7,296 bases of DNA from Planctomycetaceae bacterium (GTDB lineage Bacteria; Planctomycetota; Phycisphaerae; Phycisphaerales; SM1A02). Of the stretch, positions 6,874 through 7,296 are shown piece after piece. The first letter of the stretch is position 1; each line of letters opens with the position of its first letter. The stretch is from contig NSIA01000161.1 of the NCBI GenBank assembly GCA_002737585.1, positions 1-7,296 on the forward strand, given 5' to 3'. The notes beneath the pieces are model-generated. The model did no database searches and had not been told where the DNA came from. It saw only the letters and a list, made by a program, of their open reading frames with translations. Both the position numbers and the translations under genes were made by a program.

Positions 6874-6983
6874 CGGAGTGAAATCCTGCGGGGAAACGGC
6901 GGCATTCCGGGCGCGCGCGTTGAGGCGTCAGGGTACTGTATTCCTGTCACCACCGCCCTGTTCTGGTCCGATCAAATCACCCG
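6874..6983. promoter_or_regulatory. Divergent intergenic region, probable promoters for both directions
   Basis: This 110-bp gap separates the first gene of the minus-strand operon from the plus-strand permease gene, so promoters for both should lie here or start inside it. I see no hexamer pair good enough to call. A TACAGT on the minus strand near 6933-6938 is a partial match to a -10 box but lacks a convincing -35 box. The stretch 6910-6919 is an alternating GC run. Only the minus-strand gene has a recognisable ribosome-binding site (AGGA at 6884-6887). No strong inverted repeat or terminator was seen. Confidence 0.5.
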
Positions 6984-7296
6984 ATGAACTTCCTCGAACA
7001 GCTTTGGGCCATCGCCCGCAACACCGCCATTGAGTGCGTCCGCCAACCGGTGGCATTGGCCGTCATGGTGGCGGGGACGCTTCTCATCATCCTCAGTATC
7101 CCATTCAGCGGCTTCACGCTGATGGACGACCAGCGGATGTTTGTGGACATCGCACTCTCCACCATCTTTGTGTGCGGCACGCTGCTTGCGGGATTCTTGG
7201 CAACCAACGCACTGAGCCGTGAGATTGACAATCGCACCGTACTGACCGTGGTTTCCAAGCCCGTCAGTCGTCCGGTCTTTGTGTGGGGGAAATTTC
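6984..7296 (+). CDS. ABC-2-type transporter permease (partial, cut by right edge)
   Basis: The frame is open from ATG 6984 to the window end (104 codons), so only the N-terminal part is present. It begins with the usual ABC-2 permease opening, a short amphipathic stretch FLEQLWAIARNTAIECVRQP (3-22), followed by a helix at about 23-41. A polar loop (42-52) leads to a second helix at about 54-72, and then the motif NALSREIDNRTVLTVVSKPV (75-94) and FVWGKF (99-104). This Glu-Ile...Thr-Val...Lys-Pro...Gly-Lys motif is typical of these permeases between helices 2 and 3. It matches residues 287-314 of the minus-strand permease at the left edge. No in-frame ATG, GTG or TTG lies between the upstream stop at 6921 and this ATG, so the start is well defined, but it has no visible Shine-Dalgarno sequence. 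The partner ATPase is not certain: it could lie downstream outside the window or be the ATPase of the divergent operon. Confidence 0.85.
   Translation, partial: MNFLEQLWAIARNTAIECVRQPVALAVMVAGTLLIILSIPFSGFTLMDDQRMFVDIALSTIFVCGTLLAGFLATNALSREIDNRTVLTVVSKPVSRPVFVWGKF

Noticed and set aside
6874..6983. Specific -35/-10 boxes in the divergent gap
   Set aside because: The candidate hexamers match the consensus at no more than four of six positions, and none has a partner at the right spacing.
1..7296. Phage-defence island or mobile element
   Set aside because: No nuclease, methylase, integrase, transposase, terminal repeats or shift in base composition was seen. The genes read as membrane scaffold and transport functions.

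Overview
The window is densely coding, moderately GC-rich bacterial DNA (high 50s percent GC by eye, not calculated). No tRNA, rRNA, CRISPR array, insertion sequence or long repeat was seen. The ABC-2 permease type, the HflK/HflC-like proteins with extra domains and the low-complexity tails recall Planctomycetota, perhaps Phycisphaerae. That placement is an inference from protein style; the window contains no phylogenetic marker.

Layout. Five genes lie head to tail on the minus strand and read from about 6873 down to the left edge. The first is a 723-aa protein with an N-terminal polytopic membrane region and an SPFH/Band-7 domain (4702-6873). It is followed by a 306-aa HflC-like SPFH protein (3778-4698), a 472-aa single-pass HflK-like SPFH protein (2313-3731), an ABC-2-type exporter ATPase with an unusual Ala/Pro-rich C-terminal tail (1092-2291), and an ABC-2-type permease cut by the left edge (1-1095). 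The gaps are 3 nt, 46 nt, 21 nt and a 4-nt overlap, so a single operon is very likely. A 110-bp divergent gap (6874-6983) separates this operon from a plus-strand gene at 6984, which is cut by the right edge. That gene encodes a second permease, recognisably paralogous to the core of the first.

Working model. HflK and HflC in Escherichia coli form a large membrane-anchored cage around the FtsH protease. Here three different SPFH proteins are co-encoded with an ABC exporter, and no FtsH gene is in the window. Either this is an expanded HflK/C-type complex whose operon also carries an exporter, or the SPFH assembly scaffolds the exporter in a membrane microdomain. The sequence shows the gene linkage and domain layout; the functional link is inference.

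The points most worth following are the three-SPFH plus ABC-2 linkage, the roughly seven-helix membrane region fused to an SPFH domain, and the left permease, whose ABC-2 core starts only near residue 215 behind an extra membrane and extracytoplasmic module. The ATPase tail, which ends in an IDDLLGGGG-type peptide, is also of interest.
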